Source: Oceanospirillales bacterium
GTDB lineage: Bacteria > Pseudomonadota > Gammaproteobacteria > Pseudomonadales > Balneatricaceae
Reading direction: 5' to 3'
Assembly: GCA_007693685.1 (NCBI GenBank)
Contig: REDB01000145.1
Span: 1-33,121, forward strand
DNA length: 33,121 nucleotides
Made by a program: the position numbers and the translations under genes. The notes beneath the pieces are model-generated. The model saw only the letters and a list, made by a program, of their open reading frames with translations, ran no database searches and was not told the DNA's origin. The stretch's first letter is position 1. Each line of letters begins with the position of its first letter. Positions 20,581 to 31,279 of this stretch are shown one piece after another.

Positions 20581-21324
20581 ATGTTTTCTTATCAAGCGCC
20601 AGCAGACTTACTGAAAGATCGAATAATACTTGTTACCGGCGCTGGCGATGGCATCGGTCGCGCCGCTTCGTTGCACTATGCAGCCCATGGTGCCACCGTT
20701 ATCTTATTGGGACGCACTCAAGAAAAGCTTGATCGAGTGTATGATGAAATCGAAGCGGCAGGCCACCCTCAAGCAGCTATAGTACCGATGAATCTTGACG
20801 TTGCCACCGAACATGACTACATAGAGCTTTGCAACACACTGCATCAAGAGTTTGGTCGACTGGATGGAATTCTCCATAACGCCAGCGTTCTTGGCGTTAG
20901 AACACCGATAGAAAACTTCGATCCGATTATTTGGCATCAAGTGATGCAGGTTAACGTCAACGCGCCTTTTATGCTAACGCAAACACTGATGCCTTTATTA
21001 GCCAAATCCGAAGATGCATCGATTATATTTACAAGCTCTAGTGTTGGTCGTAAAGGCAAAGCCTACTGGGGAGCTTATGCCGTATCTAAATTTGCAACCG
21101 AAGGCTTAATGCAAGTATTGGCTGATGAGCTTGAAAACACCGCTAATATTCGCGTGAACGCGATCAACCCGGGTGCGACACGAACGAATATGAGAGCTTT
21201 TGCTTATCCTGGTGAAAACCCAGAAACTTTGCGCACACCCGCAGAAATTATGCCTTTGTATCTCTATTTAATGGGGCCAGATAGCAAAGAAATACAAGGT
21301 CAATCAATGGATGCTCAGGCTTAA
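20581..21324 (+). CDS. yciK: YciK-family short-chain dehydrogenase
   Basis: DRIILVTGAGDGIGRAASLHYAAHGATVILLGR, FTSSSVGRKGKAYWGAYAVSKFATEG; ATG at 20581. Confidence 0.92.
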   Translation: MFSYQAPADLLKDRIILVTGAGDGIGRAASLHYAAHGATVILLGRTQEKLDRVYDEIEAAGHPQAAIVPMNLDVATEHDYIELCNTLHQEFGRLDGILHNASVLGVRTPIENFDPIIWHQVMQVNVNAPFMLTQTLMPLLAKSEDASIIFTSSSVGRKGKAYWGAYAVSKFATEGLMQVLADELENTANIRVNAINPGATRTNMRAFAYPGENPETLRTPAEIMPLYLYLMGPDSKEIQGQSMDAQA

Positions 21325-21357
21325 AAAAGCTTTTACTCCGACAGTTAAAGTAAATAA

Positions 21358-21391
21358 AAAAGGCTGCACTTTTTACAAAGTGCAGCCTTTT
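21358..21391. terminator. Bidirectional terminator between convergent yciK and rluB
   Basis: Perfect 15-bp inverted repeat AAAAGGCTGCACTTT-ttac-AAAGTGCAGCCTTTT. Confidence 0.9.
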
Positions 21392-21408
21392 AAGTTTTAC
21401 GAATCAGA

Positions 21409-22308
21409 TTATCTAGCAGTACGTTTTCCAACGGATCGACCACGTGGTTTTTTAGCACTACGACCCTCAGTTTTTCCATCAGCCGCATGCTGACGTACAC
21501 GCTGACGACGGAATCGACGCTCTTCCACTTCCAACTGTGCAGGTGTTCTTCTGAAAGGTGTTGTATCAGCAGGTAAATCAACCTCTGCCGCTAAGACATT
21601 AGCTTCTTTACGACCTAGTTCACGCCAAGTTCCGACCTTAACATCGCTCGGCAGGAAAACAGGCCCAAAGCGAACTCGCTTAAGACGATTAACCTGAATC
21701 CCTTGAGATTCCCACAGACGACGAACCTCACGGTTCCGACCTTCCATCAACACACAGTGGTACCATTTATTGGCACCCTCTCCGTTGAAAAACTGAACAT
21801 CAGTGAAGCGAGCCATGCCATCTTCAAGCAGAACTCCCTGCCTCAAACGCTCTAGCATATCCTCTGTAACATCACCCAAAACACGCACTGCATATTCACG
21901 ATCAATTTGCGCTGAAGGATGCATCAAACGATTTGCCAATTCACCATCTGTGGTGAAAATCAGCAAACCTGTGGTATTAATATCCAAACGACCAACTACT
22001 ATCCAGCGCCCCTCTTTAAGAGGAGGCAGGCTGTCAAACACTGTCGGACGCCCTTCTGGATCATGACGCGTACAGACTTCATCCAATGGCTTGTTATAGA
22101 TAAGAACGCGCCTCGGCGACTCTGATGCGATAATCAACTTAACAGGCTTACCATCTACACTGACCGCATCACTTTCGGAGACTCTATCCCCTAGTTTTGC
22201 TTTATGGCCATTTACAGATACTCTTCCTGATTCGATCCAACGCTCCATCTCACGACGTGAGCCAACTCCGGAGCGCGCCAATACTTTTTGAATCTTTTCA
22301 TCTGACAT
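21409..22308 (-). CDS. rluB: 23S rRNA pseudouridine synthase RluB
   Basis: S4 domain (EKIQKVLARSGVGSRREMERWIESGRVSVNG), WIVVGRLDINTTGLLIFTTDGELANRLMHP, ALLMEGRNREVRRLWES-like motif; basic C-terminal tail. Confidence 0.94.
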   Translation of the reverse strand: MSDEKIQKVLARSGVGSRREMERWIESGRVSVNGHKAKLGDRVSESDAVSVDGKPVKLIIASESPRRVLIYNKPLDEVCTRHDPEGRPTVFDSLPPLKEGRWIVVGRLDINTTGLLIFTTDGELANRLMHPSAQIDREYAVRVLGDVTEDMLERLRQGVLLEDGMARFTDVQFFNGEGANKWYHCVLMEGRNREVRRLWESQGIQVNRLKRVRFGPVFLPSDVKVGTWRELGRKEANVLAAEVDLPADTTPFRRTPAQLEVEERRFRRQRVRQHAADGKTEGRSAKKPRGRSVGKRTAR

Positions 22309-22357
22309 TGACGCAATCCCAAAACATAATTTAACGAAGCACTATTACCAGCGACTA

Positions 22358-22753
22358 TTATTCGGCACTAGGTAATTGATCTTTACTGATACCCTTTGCT
22401 TGCATGTAATCAGCAAATACAACTGGAGTTCTGCCACGACCAGACCATTCGTGACGTTGGCCTTGATCATCAACAATATAATACTTGGCTTTTACAGTCT
22501 TTTTAGGAGCGACTTCTGCCAGATCAGATAGATCAGAAATATCAAGACCCGCTTCTTTCATAGCCTGACGAATCTGCTCAATCTTTTCAATTCGCTTACT
22601 TTCTTCAGCGGCTAAACGAGCTTCCTCTTCTCTGCGCTCTTCAAGAATATCGTTCAAATCAGCCAAGACTTTTTCAATATCTGCAACAGAAAGTTCCTGA
22701 CATTGCTTTCTTAAAGAGTTCTTACGCAGAAGCGTTTTTGCAAATTCAGACAT
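22358..22753 (-). CDS. H-NS-family nucleoid-associated protein
   Basis: 131 aa; N-terminal coiled coil, C-terminal KYYIVDDQGQRHEWSGRGRTPVVFADYMQAKG with GRGRTP DNA-binding motif. Confidence 0.88.
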   Translation of the reverse strand: MSEFAKTLLRKNSLRKQCQELSVADIEKVLADLNDILEERREEEARLAAEESKRIEKIEQIRQAMKEAGLDISDLSDLAEVAPKKTVKAKYYIVDDQGQRHEWSGRGRTPVVFADYMQAKGISKDQLPSAE

Positions 22754-22787
22754 TTTAAAATTCTCACTTTATATTAATGACTGGACT

Positions 22788-22815
22788 ATTATCTTCAGTT
22801 ATAAAAGTTTTGCAA
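22788..22815 (-). promoter_or_regulatory. Putative promoter of the H-NS-family gene
   Basis: On - strand TTGCAA (22815-22810), 16 nt, GATAAT (22793-22788) in an AT-rich gap. Confidence 0.4.
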
Positions 22816-22836
22816 TATTTATAATCAAACCTAGCA

Positions 22837-23457
22837 TTAATTAAATACTGAAATATCGCCCGCGCCCTCACGTGTTACTTCAGGCACATCATTAGTTAAA
22901 TTAACAACCGTAGTTGCTTCCATACCACAAAAACCGCCATCAATAACTAAATCTACTTGATGTTGCAAGGTATCACGAATGTCATATGGATCAGTTAAAG
23001 GTAAATCTTCACCAGGCAATATAAGTGACGTACTCATTATTGGCTCACCTAATTCAGCCAATAATGCAGCGACAATAGGATTAGCAGGCACTCTGATACC
23101 TATCGTTCTTCTTTTAGGGTTAAGCAAACGCCTCGGCACTTCGCTAGTGGCATTTAAAATAAATGTATAGGCTCCAGGTGTATGGGCTTTTAGCAAGCGA
23201 TACACACTATTATCAACCTTGGCATAAGTTGAGATAACCGACAGATCACCGCAGACCAGTGTAAAATTATGCTTATCATCCAAACGGCGTATCAATTTTA
23301 TTTGATCTACGGCTTTTTTATTTTCTAAAGTACAACCCAACGCATAAGCACAATCTGTTGGGTAAACGATGACACCACCTGACCTCAATATCTCAACTGC
23401 CTGTGCAATTAATCTTTTTTGAGGATTTTCGGGGTGTATCTGAAAAAACTGGCTCAC
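22837..23457 (-). CDS. yciO: YciO (Sua5/YciO/YrdC family)
   Basis: SQFFQIHPENPQKRLI, GGVIVYPTDCAYALGC, NFTLVCGDLS, RRTIGIRVP; GTG at 23457 preceded by GGAGG. Confidence 0.9.
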   Translation of the reverse strand: MSQFFQIHPENPQKRLIAQAVEILRSGGVIVYPTDCAYALGCTLENKKAVDQIKLIRRLDDKHNFTLVCGDLSVISTYAKVDNSVYRLLKAHTPGAYTFILNATSEVPRRLLNPKRRTIGIRVPANPIVAALLAELGEPIMSTSLILPGEDLPLTDPYDIRDTLQHQVDLVIDGGFCGMEATTVVNLTNDVPEVTREGAGDISVFN

Positions 23458-23475
23458 TTCGACCTCCACGACCGA

Positions 23476-24336
23476 TCAACTCATTCGAGCATCTACATTC
23501 ATATTAGAAAGCAACACATTTAAAATATGGTTTTCATTTAACTCTATTTCTGGAAAGCAACCGGGCAAAGTCCAAGGTGATAAGGTAGAGTGAAAATCAC
23601 TACCTGCTGAAACTTTAAATCCATAATGCTTAACCCAACGCAACAACTCTCGCCCTTGATCTGGATTTAAACCCGGATAACTCACTTCTATTGCATCAAC
23701 GCCTAAACCTTTCAACTCTTCAAATAAAAGACGCAGACGTGTAAAGGTCATGTTGTATTTAGTTGGATGGGCCAAAATTGTATAACCATTTGCCTGCTTT
23801 ACAAGGGCAATCACTTTTTCAAGATCAGGCCATAATGCCTTCACGTCACCAGCTTTACCTTGACCCAAGTAAACATCAAACGCATCTTTTACACTTCGAA
23901 CATACCCCATCTCAACCAGCGCTTTTGCAAAATGAGGGCGGCATAAACTGACATTTCCAGCAATAGCTTGCGCATTATCCAAGATAGAAGCGTTTATTCC
24001 TTTTTTAACCAAACGTTCAGCAATTTTTTCTGCTCGCTGCTGACGAATAGTTTCTAATTCAACCATAAAAGCTTTAACTTCTGGATTATGCTCATCAAGA
24101 CCAATTGATAATAAATGCAAAGTCTGACGACGCCATACACAACTTAGCTCTATCCCTGATATTAAATTAAGACCTAATTCTTCAGCCTTTTTACGAGCCA
24201 AAGGAAGACCTGATAGGGTATCGTGATCAGTGAGCGCCACACACTGCAATTTTTTTTCTGCGCACAAGGACATCAACTCTTCTGGTGAAAGAGAACCATC
24301 TGATGCAGTGCTATGCAAATGCAGATCGTAACGCAA
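23476..24336 (-). CDS. rnm: PHP-domain 5'-3' exoribonuclease Rnm / RNase AM (YciV/TrpH)
   Basis: RYDLHLHSTASDGSLSPEEL, LTDHDTLSGLP, AHPTKY, GSDFHS PHP metal motifs; TTG start at 24336 preceded by GGAG. Confidence 0.9.
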   Translation of the reverse strand: MRYDLHLHSTASDGSLSPEELMSLCAEKKLQCVALTDHDTLSGLPLARKKAEELGLNLISGIELSCVWRRQTLHLLSIGLDEHNPEVKAFMVELETIRQQRAEKIAERLVKKGINASILDNAQAIAGNVSLCRPHFAKALVEMGYVRSVKDAFDVYLGQGKAGDVKALWPDLEKVIALVKQANGYTILAHPTKYNMTFTRLRLLFEELKGLGVDAIEVSYPGLNPDQGRELLRWVKHYGFKVSAGSDFHSTLSPWTLPGCFPEIELNENHILNVLLSNMNVDARMS

Positions 24337-24474
24337 GCAACATCTCCAAAAAGTTATTTTTTTCGTGGTACGAAAATATTTCTGATATCGTTTATTATAA
24401 ACCTAACTGACTATAAATACTCTTTATGATCAATTAAGCTTCAGCATTAATGCTTAATATTGGAGATAGCAACA

Positions 24475-24774
24475 ATGTTTTACGCTGTAATAGCAGAAGA
24501 TAAACCCAATAGCCTTCAGAAAAGACTAGAAGTTAGACCAGAACACCTTGAAAGAATTAAACAATTGAACAATGAAGGTCGACTCTTGTTAGCAGGCCCC
24601 CACCCGAGCATAGACGCAGAAGATCCAGGTGAAGCTGGTTTTAGCGGCAGCTTAATTGTGGCTGAATTTGACAGTTTAGAGCACGCAAAACAATGGGCTG
24701 ATGCTGATCCGTTTGTAAAAGCGGGTGTATATGACAAAATTACTGTTAAACCCTTCCGTAAGGTATTGCCCTAA
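24475..24774 (+). CDS. yciI: YciI-family protein
   Basis: [90 protein letters not shown] upstream of ATG 24475. Confidence 0.9.
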   Translation: MFYAVIAEDKPNSLQKRLEVRPEHLERIKQLNNEGRLLLAGPHPSIDAEDPGEAGFSGSLIVAEFDSLEHAKQWADADPFVKAGVYDKITVKPFRKVLP

Positions 24775-24809
24775 GCTACTGTATTTCTGCTATACTACCT
24801 GTGTAAAAC

Positions 24810-24839
24810 TTGACCATAAGGGTAATGTTTGGTTATAAC
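24810..24839 (+). promoter_or_regulatory. Putative promoter of the OmpA-like gene
   Basis: TTGACC (24810-24815), 18 nt, TATAAC (24834-24839), about 100 nt upstream of the start codon. Confidence 0.45.
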
Positions 24840-24945
24840 TTGCGTTATTACTAGGCACTGCGTTTATCTTAGGTTAAGCTTTAGTATGCTTAAATTAAGC
24901 TGAGAAATTTAACTAAAAGACCTACATCCAACCTGGCACAAGGAA

Positions 24946-25545
24946 ATGATGATGAAGAAAATTGCTATCGCTGCCGGCCTGGCCATGACTCTCGGCTTCT
25001 CTGCCGTTCAGGCCTCGGTACCCGGCTATGCTGTAAACTCTAGTGGAACCGTATGGCGTACAAGCTTCGGTGAATGCTGGCAGACATCTTCTTGGAGTGC
25101 TGATAAAGCAATTCCAGGATGCGCAGGCTATGTTGCTCAAGCTGAACCAGCTCCAGCACCTGCTCCAGCTCCAGCTCCTGAAGTAGCTGAAATTGAGCGT
25201 AAATTCGCTCTTTACTTTGATTTTGACAGCACTCGTGTTGGTGACATCTCTACTATCGTTAACCACATTGGTTCTTTAGCTAGCGTTGAAAGCATCAAAC
25301 TAGTTGGTCATGCTGACCGTATCGGTAATGCTGCATACAACGATCGCTTGTCTCAGCGTCGTGCTGATGCTGTTGCTGCTGCACTAGCAAATGCTGGCGT
25401 TAACCCAAGCCTAATGTCTACCAGCTCTATGGGTAGCCGTTCACCAGTAGCTAACTGCTCTGGTCGTGGTGCTGAATTGATCGCTTGCTTGCGTCCAGAT
25501 CGTCGTGTTGACGTTGAAATCACTGGAACTCGTCGCGCTCAGTAA
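24946..25545 (+). CDS. OmpA-family peptidoglycan-binding envelope protein without a beta-barrel
   Basis: Signal peptide, short Cys-containing N-terminal region, (AP)n hinge, OmpA C-domain YFDFDSTRV...LVGHADRIGNAAYNDRLSQRRADAV...RPDRRVDVEITG. Confidence 0.92.
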   Translation: MMMKKIAIAAGLAMTLGFSAVQASVPGYAVNSSGTVWRTSFGECWQTSSWSADKAIPGCAGYVAQAEPAPAPAPAPAPEVAEIERKFALYFDFDSTRVGDISTIVNHIGSLASVESIKLVGHADRIGNAAYNDRLSQRRADAVAAALANAGVNPSLMSTSSMGSRSPVANCSGRGAELIACLRPDRRVDVEITGTRRAQ

Positions 25546-25559
25546 TCACTGACAGATAT

Positions 25560-25588
25560 AAAAAAACCAACCCTCGGGTTGGTTTTTT
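25560..25588. terminator. Terminator after the OmpA-like gene
   Basis: AAAAAACCAACCC-tc-GGGTTGGTTTTTTTT. Confidence 0.9.
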
Positions 25589-25720
25589 TTGGCTTAAATT
25601 TTGATGGGAAGAGCCTTTATAGTTAAATTTGCTCAGACTCAAACACCATTGGGCCATCCTTGGCACCAAACACTCTAACGCAATTTAACTCTAAAGGTTA
25701 AATTAGCGCAAAAATATCGC

Positions 25721-28700
25721 TTATTTTAACCACGCACGTGCATTTCTAAACATACGCATCCAGCTTCCATCTTCACTCCAATCCGTAGGCTTCCAAGAAT
25801 GCTGAACTGATCTGAACATACGCTCTGGGTGAGGCATCATAATCGTTACGCGACCATCCGATGTTGTCACACCTGCAATACCGGCAGGTGAGCCATTAGG
25901 GTTAGCCGGATACTGCTCAGTGACTCGACCACGGTTATCAACATAACGTAACGCAATATCACCAGACTGCTGAAGTGTTTGTAGATGCTGTGCATCTTTA
26001 AACTCTGCCCTACCTTCTCCATGCGCAATAGCAATTGGCATTCTAGAACCTGCCATACCATTCAAGAAAATCGACGCACTTGACTGAACTTCAACCATCG
26101 CTACTCGTGCTTCAAACTGCTCTGACTGGTTACGAACGAAGTGTGGCCAATGTTCTGCACCTGGAATCAATTCATGCAGATTAGACATCATTTGACAGCC
26201 ATTACAGACACCTAAGGCAAAAGTAGATTGGCGTTCAAAGAATGCAGCAAATTGATCTCTGGCACGATGATTGAAGAGCACAGATTTTGCCCAACCCTCA
26301 CCCGCACCTAATACGTCTCCATAAGAGAAACCACCGCAAGCCACCAAGCCTTGGAAGTTTTCTAAAGCGACTCTACCAGACAAAATGTCACTCATATGAA
26401 CATCAACTGCGGCAAATCCTGCTCTATCAAATGCCGCACCCATCTCGATCTGACCGTTAACTCCCTGCTCACGCAGAATGGCAATTGAAGGGCGCTTTCC
26501 TGTTGCTATAAACGGAGCCGCGACATCTTCATTGATATCATAGCTAAGCGCTACATGCAGACCTGGATCTTCTTTGTCCTGTATCTGTTCAAACTCTTGC
26601 TGAGCACACTCAGGATTATCACGTAGTGATTGAATCTGATAGGAAGTTTCTGCCCAATAGCTTTGCAGCAATGAGCGGCTTTCACTAAACACTTCTTCTT
26701 CATCGAAATAGAAGTTAATGGTGTCATCCTTATTGATACTACCGATGACACTAACGCACTCACCTAAGCCCGCAGCATTAAGTTCATTTAACACCACTTC
26801 AATTGAATCACGGCGAATCTGAACGACAGCGCCCAACTCCTCAGCAAACAAGGCCGCAGGAATTTCATCAGGATTAGCAGCCAGCATATCAAGGTTGATA
26901 TCCACACCACAGCGACCTGCAAACGCCATTTCAGCCAGCGTTGCCAATAAACCACCATCAGAACGGTCATGATAGGCTAACAACAAACCTTGCTCATTCA
27001 ACTCCTGAATTGCAGCGAAGAATGCATTCATCAATGCAGGATCATCTAGATCAGGCACTTGCTGGCCGACTTGATTGTATACCTGCGCTAATGCTGATAA
27101 GCCTAAGCGGTTTTGACCCTCACCCAAGTCAATCAATAGAAGATCTGTTTCACCCTGATCGATTTGTAATTGCGGCGTCAAGGTTTTACGGATATCGGTC
27201 ACTGGAGCAAAACCAGAGACTATCAGTGACATAGGAGAGGTTACGCTCTTCGACTCATCACCGTCTTTCCAAACGGTACGCATCGACATGGAATCTTTTC
27301 CGACTGGAATAGTAATACCCAGTGCTGGACACAACTCCATGCCTACTGCTTTGACCGTATCGTAGAGCTTTTCATCCTCACCAGGATGACCTGCTGCACA
27401 CATCCAGTTAGCAGAAAGTTTGACATCACGAATATCTGCAATACGCGCTGCAGCAATATTAGTAAGTGTTTCACCGACAGCCATACGACCCGAAGCAGGA
27501 GAGTCTATCAAGGCTAGCGGTGTACGCTCACCCATTGCCATCGCTTCACCCGCATAAGTATCAAAGGATGCAGCGGTTACTGCGCAATCTGCAACAGGCA
27601 CTTGCCAAGGACCTACCATTTGATCACGAGCGACTAAGCCAGTAATCGTTCTATCACCGATGGTGATCAAGAAAGATTTTGAGGCAACGGCTGGCAGTTT
27701 CAGAACACGCTCGACAGCCTCTTCGAGATCAATGCCTGACGCGTCAAATTCTGGAACTTCATAAGATTGTCGCTGAACTGAACGATGCATTTTAGGTGGC
27801 TTGCCAAATAAAACACTCATCGGCAAGTCAACAGGCTTAGTTTCAAAATGCTGATCATTCAAGGTCAAGTGTAGCTCATCAGTCGCTTCACCAACCACAG
27901 CATAAGGACAGCGTTCGCGCTGACATATCGCTTCAAAACGTGCCATATCGTCAGGATTGACAGCTAAGACATAACGCTCCTGCGCTTCATTACACCAGAT
28001 TTCCAATGGTGACATGCCTGGCTCATCGTTATTGATATTACGCAATTCAAAACGACCACCTCGGCCGCCATCTTTCACCAGTTCAGGGAAAGCATTAGAC
28101 AGACCGCCAGCACCCACGTCATGAATAAAAGCGATAGGATTGTGATCACCCAATTGCCAGCAGCGGTCGATCACTTCTTGGCAACGACGCTCTAATTCAG
28201 GGTTGTCTCGCTGTACGGAAGCAAAATCAAGATCTGCAGCAGAGCTACCACTGGTCATAGAGGAAGCTGCCCCCCCTCCTAAACCGATCAACATCGCAGG
28301 TCCACCCAAGCAGATCAGCTTGGCACCGACAGGGATCTCACCTTTTTCGACATGATCTGCACGGATATTACCCATACCACCCGCAATCATGATGGGTTTA
28401 TGGTAACCCCTGACCTCTTCACCCGCTGCACCCGCAACCTTTTGCTCAAAGGTACGGAAATAACCCGTCAGATTTGGACGACCAAATTCGTTATTAAACG
28501 CTGCACCACCAATCGGGCCTTCCAACATGATATCTAAAGCGGTAACAATACGCTCAGGCTTACCATAGTTTGATTCCCATGGTTGTTCAAAACCTGGAAT
28601 ATTTAGATCAGAAACAGTAAAACCAGTTAAACCTGCTTTAGGTTTTGCACCTTTACCGGTTGCACCTTCATCACGGATTTCTCCACCCGAACCTGTCGCA

Positions 28701-29623
28701 GCACCAGGATGAGGTGCTATTGCAGTAGGATGATTGTGAGTTTCAACTTTCATCAAGATATGGATAGGTTCTTGATGATAACCATACTCAGCAGTATCTG
28801 GATTTGGAAAGAAGCGACCTGCAACAGATCCAGCAATAACCGCAGCATTATCTTTGTAAGCTGAAAGAACATTATCGCCCGCTAACTCGTTAGTGTTACG
28901 GATCATCGCAAATAGCGATTTTTCTTGCTCTTCCCCATCGATATCCCAACTCGCATTAAAGATCTTATGACGACAATGCTCTGAGTTTGCTTGAGCAAAC
29001 ATCATCAACTCAACATCGGTTGGATTGCGCTTCAAGTCGATGAAGCTAGATAACAGATAATCTATTTCATCTTCAGCTAAAGCCAAACCTAGCGCGACGT
29101 TTGCATCCTCTAAGGCCTTACGACCTAACTGCAACACATCGACATGATTAAGCGTGCGAGGAGCCTCCTGCCTAAAGAGTGCCTGTGCAGCAGATAAGTC
29201 ATTCTCAACTGTCTGCGTCATGCGATCGTGAAGTAATGCTGCAATGATATTTTTCTGTGCTTGATTAAGTGCAGAGTCAGATTGAATATAGTAGGCTAAA
29301 CCACGCTCTATTCGATTAATTTGCACTAACCCACAGTTGTGTGCGATATCTGTCGCCTTACTAGACCAAGGCGATATGGTTCCTGGACGAGGAACAACCA
29401 AAAAAAGCTGTCCAGTTGGACTTTCAACACAACCTTGAGGTCCATAGCTTAAAATACGATCAAGCACATGGGTCGAATCTGAGTCGAGCGGTGATTTAAT
29501 ATCGGCAAAGTGAACAAACTCTGCATACAGGCCTTTAACCTGTGATACTTGAGTCTGAAGAATTGATAACAGCTTATCGTGACGAAACGTCGAGAGAGCA
29601 GGTGCTCCACGCAGAACGAGCAT
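25721..29623 (-). CDS. purL: Phosphoribosylformylglycinamidine synthase
   Basis: 1300 aa; [34 protein letters not shown]-terminal glutamine amidotransferase domain ([21 protein letters not shown]). Confidence 0.98.
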   Translation of the reverse strand: MLVLRGAPALSTFRHDKLLSILQTQVSQVKGLYAEFVHFADIKSPLDSDSTHVLDRILSYGPQGCVESPTGQLFLVVPRPGTISPWSSKATDIAHNCGLVQINRIERGLAYYIQSDSALNQAQKNIIAALLHDRMTQTVENDLSAAQALFRQEAPRTLNHVDVLQLGRKALEDANVALGLALAEDEIDYLLSSFIDLKRNPTDVELMMFAQANSEHCRHKIFNASWDIDGEEQEKSLFAMIRNTNELAGDNVLSAYKDNAAVIAGSVAGRFFPNPDTAEYGYHQEPIHILMKVETHNHPTAIAPHPGAATGSGGEIRDEGATGKGAKPKAGLTGFTVSDLNIPGFEQPWESNYGKPERIVTALDIMLEGPIGGAAFNNEFGRPNLTGYFRTFEQKVAGAAGEEVRGYHKPIMIAGGMGNIRADHVEKGEIPVGAKLICLGGPAMLIGLGGGAASSMTSGSSAADLDFASVQRDNPELERRCQEVIDRCWQLGDHNPIAFIHDVGAGGLSNAFPELVKDGGRGGRFELRNINNDEPGMSPLEIWCNEAQERYVLAVNPDDMARFEAICQRERCPYAVVGEATDELHLTLNDQHFETKPVDLPMSVLFGKPPKMHRSVQRQSYEVPEFDASGIDLEEAVERVLKLPAVASKSFLITIGDRTITGLVARDQMVGPWQVPVADCAVTAASFDTYAGEAMAMGERTPLALIDSPASGRMAVGETLTNIAAARIADIRDVKLSANWMCAAGHPGEDEKLYDTVKAVGMELCPALGITIPVGKDSMSMRTVWKDGDESKSVTSPMSLIVSGFAPVTDIRKTLTPQLQIDQGETDLLLIDLGEGQNRLGLSALAQVYNQVGQQVPDLDDPALMNAFFAAIQELNEQGLLLAYHDRSDGGLLATLAEMAFAGRCGVDINLDMLAANPDEIPAALFAEELGAVVQIRRDSIEVVLNELNAAGLGECVSVIGSINKDDTINFYFDEEEVFSESRSLLQSYWAETSYQIQSLRDNPECAQQEFEQIQDKEDPGLHVALSYDINEDVAAPFIATGKRPSIAILREQGVNGQIEMGAAFDRAGFAAVDVHMSDILSGRVALENFQGLVACGGFSYGDVLGAGEGWAKSVLFNHRARDQFAAFFERQSTFALGVCNGCQMMSNLHELIPGAEHWPHFVRNQSEQFEARVAMVEVQSSASIFLNGMAGSRMPIAIAHGEGRAEFKDAQHLQTLQQSGDIALRYVDNRGRVTEQYPANPNGSPAGIAGVTTSDGRVTIMMPHPERMFRSVQHSWKPTDWSEDGSWMRMFRNARAWLK

Positions 29624-29730
29624 GTCGATTTCGAGCCTCTTTTGGTGCCTGACTTTTCAAGCATTAACAGCGGGAAATTAAGTGTATAGTTTACCCGAAT
29701 AGGGGTGCTCGATACCAGAAAAGCAAAGCG

Positions 29731-31230
29731 ATGATAACGACACAAAAAGTAAACTTCCTTAGGGAGCTTCTATTATCTGTGTTGTTTCTGGGATTGATCT
29801 TCGTATTAGTGATGATCAGCCTTAGTTACAACAGCCAACTGTCTCTTATTGAGAGACAGGGTAAGCTTCGTGTTGCCACGCTGAACAACCCTATGTCTTG
29901 GTATCTTTTACGCGGAGAACCGGCAGGATTTGAGTATGAACTTGCACACGCCTTTGCTGATTATCTTGGCGTTGAACTCGACCTTACCGTTAGCCGCGAC
30001 CATCAAAGCTTGTTCAATAGTCTGAATAATCGTAGCGTTCACCTAGCTGCTGCAAATTTACTTGCCACGGATGAACGCCAAGAAAACTTTTATACTGGTC
30101 CGGTTTACAGAAAAACCAGCTCAGCGCTGATATATCGGCAACGACAAGGCAAACGCGCACCAAGGTCAATTAAAAATATCGCCAATAGTAAAGTAGGAGT
30201 TGTAAAGGGAAGCAGCCACGAGCAAACACTGCTTCAACTCAGTCAAGGTATTGATGGCTTAATAGTTGTGACTGATGAAAACCGAGACCCTATTGATATA
30301 CTCCGAGCAGTTCATGAAGGCGAACTTGATTACGCCGTTGTTGATAAGTTCTTTTTTGGTACTCAACGTACTTTTTTTCCAGGTTTACGCTTTGCATTTG
30401 AATTAGGGGAGCCTGTACCCGTGAGCTGGATTCTTTATCCGCAACGAGATAACTCATTAACTCAAGCACTGAACGCTTTTTTTGCTGAACCTTCTACTCA
30501 ACTATTTATTGCCGATCTAGAAGAACAATACTTCACTCAGGAAAATCCACTTAACTACTTTGATACTGTTTCCTTTAGATCTCATCTAATAGATAGATTT
30601 ATGAAACTAGCTCCATACTTCGTTCAGGCGGCTGAGAATACAGGCTTCGAACTTTCACTACTTGCTGCCGTAGGATATCAAGAGTCACATTGGGACCCAG
30701 ATGCTGTTTCTCCAACAGGAGTTCGTGGCGTAATGATGCTGACAAATGCTGCGGCCAGCGAAGTCGGGGTTGAAGACAGAACAGATGCAGGGCAAAGCAT
30801 TCTTGGTGGTTCTCAATACCTCTTGAACATGAAAAAAAGAATTCCAGAGAGAATACCTGAACCTGATCATACCTGGTTCGCGCTAGCAGCATATAATGTT
30901 GGCTTAGGTCATCTAGAAGACGCTCGACGACTCACACAACAACTGGGTGGCAACCCTGATCGTTGGGCTGATGTAAGATCCCACCTACCAAAACTAGCTC
31001 AAGAGCGTTATTACACTCAACTACGCCATGGCTATGCACGTGGGCACGAACCTGTTCGATATGTCGATAATATCCGACGATACATCGATGTGTTTGAATG
31101 GGAGTTACAACTGCAAGGAGGATTAGACCCAGAAGATGAAAGCACAGAACAACTACTTCAAGCTGATAGCGCTGAGGCCTTCCGCGATATTAGTGAAAAA
31201 GTGCTAAGGAATTTTGCACCCAGCCTCTAA
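29731..31230 (+). CDS. mltF: Membrane-bound lytic murein transglycosylase F
   Basis: N-terminal TM, SBP_bac_3-like domain, SLT domain AVGYQESHWDPDAVSPTGVRGVMMLT; next to purL and tadA. Confidence 0.95.
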   Translation: MITTQKVNFLRELLLSVLFLGLIFVLVMISLSYNSQLSLIERQGKLRVATLNNPMSWYLLRGEPAGFEYELAHAFADYLGVELDLTVSRDHQSLFNSLNNRSVHLAAANLLATDERQENFYTGPVYRKTSSALIYRQRQGKRAPRSIKNIANSKVGVVKGSSHEQTLLQLSQGIDGLIVVTDENRDPIDILRAVHEGELDYAVVDKFFFGTQRTFFPGLRFAFELGEPVPVSWILYPQRDNSLTQALNAFFAEPSTQLFIADLEEQYFTQENPLNYFDTVSFRSHLIDRFMKLAPYFVQAAENTGFELSLLAAVGYQESHWDPDAVSPTGVRGVMMLTNAAASEVGVEDRTDAGQSILGGSQYLLNMKKRIPERIPEPDHTWFALAAYNVGLGHLEDARRLTQQLGGNPDRWADVRSHLPKLAQERYYTQLRHGYARGHEPVRYVDNIRRYIDVFEWELQLQGGLDPEDESTEQLLQADSAEAFRDISEKVLRNFAPSL

Positions 31231-31279
31231 TTTAAGAGAAGTGCATCTCTGTATCTGAATAGATACTAGTATTTTGATT

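Noticed and set aside
25147-25180. GCTCCA-like repeat in the OmpA-like gene as a possible phase-variable tract
   Set aside because: It encodes an (Ala-Pro)n hinge; units are imperfect hexamers, so length changes would stay in frame, making on/off switching unlikely.
31235-31275. Small hairpins AGAGA...TCTCT and GTATCT-gaat-AGATAC between mltF and tadA
   Set aside because: Short AT-rich stems with weak T-runs; could be a terminator but support is too thin.
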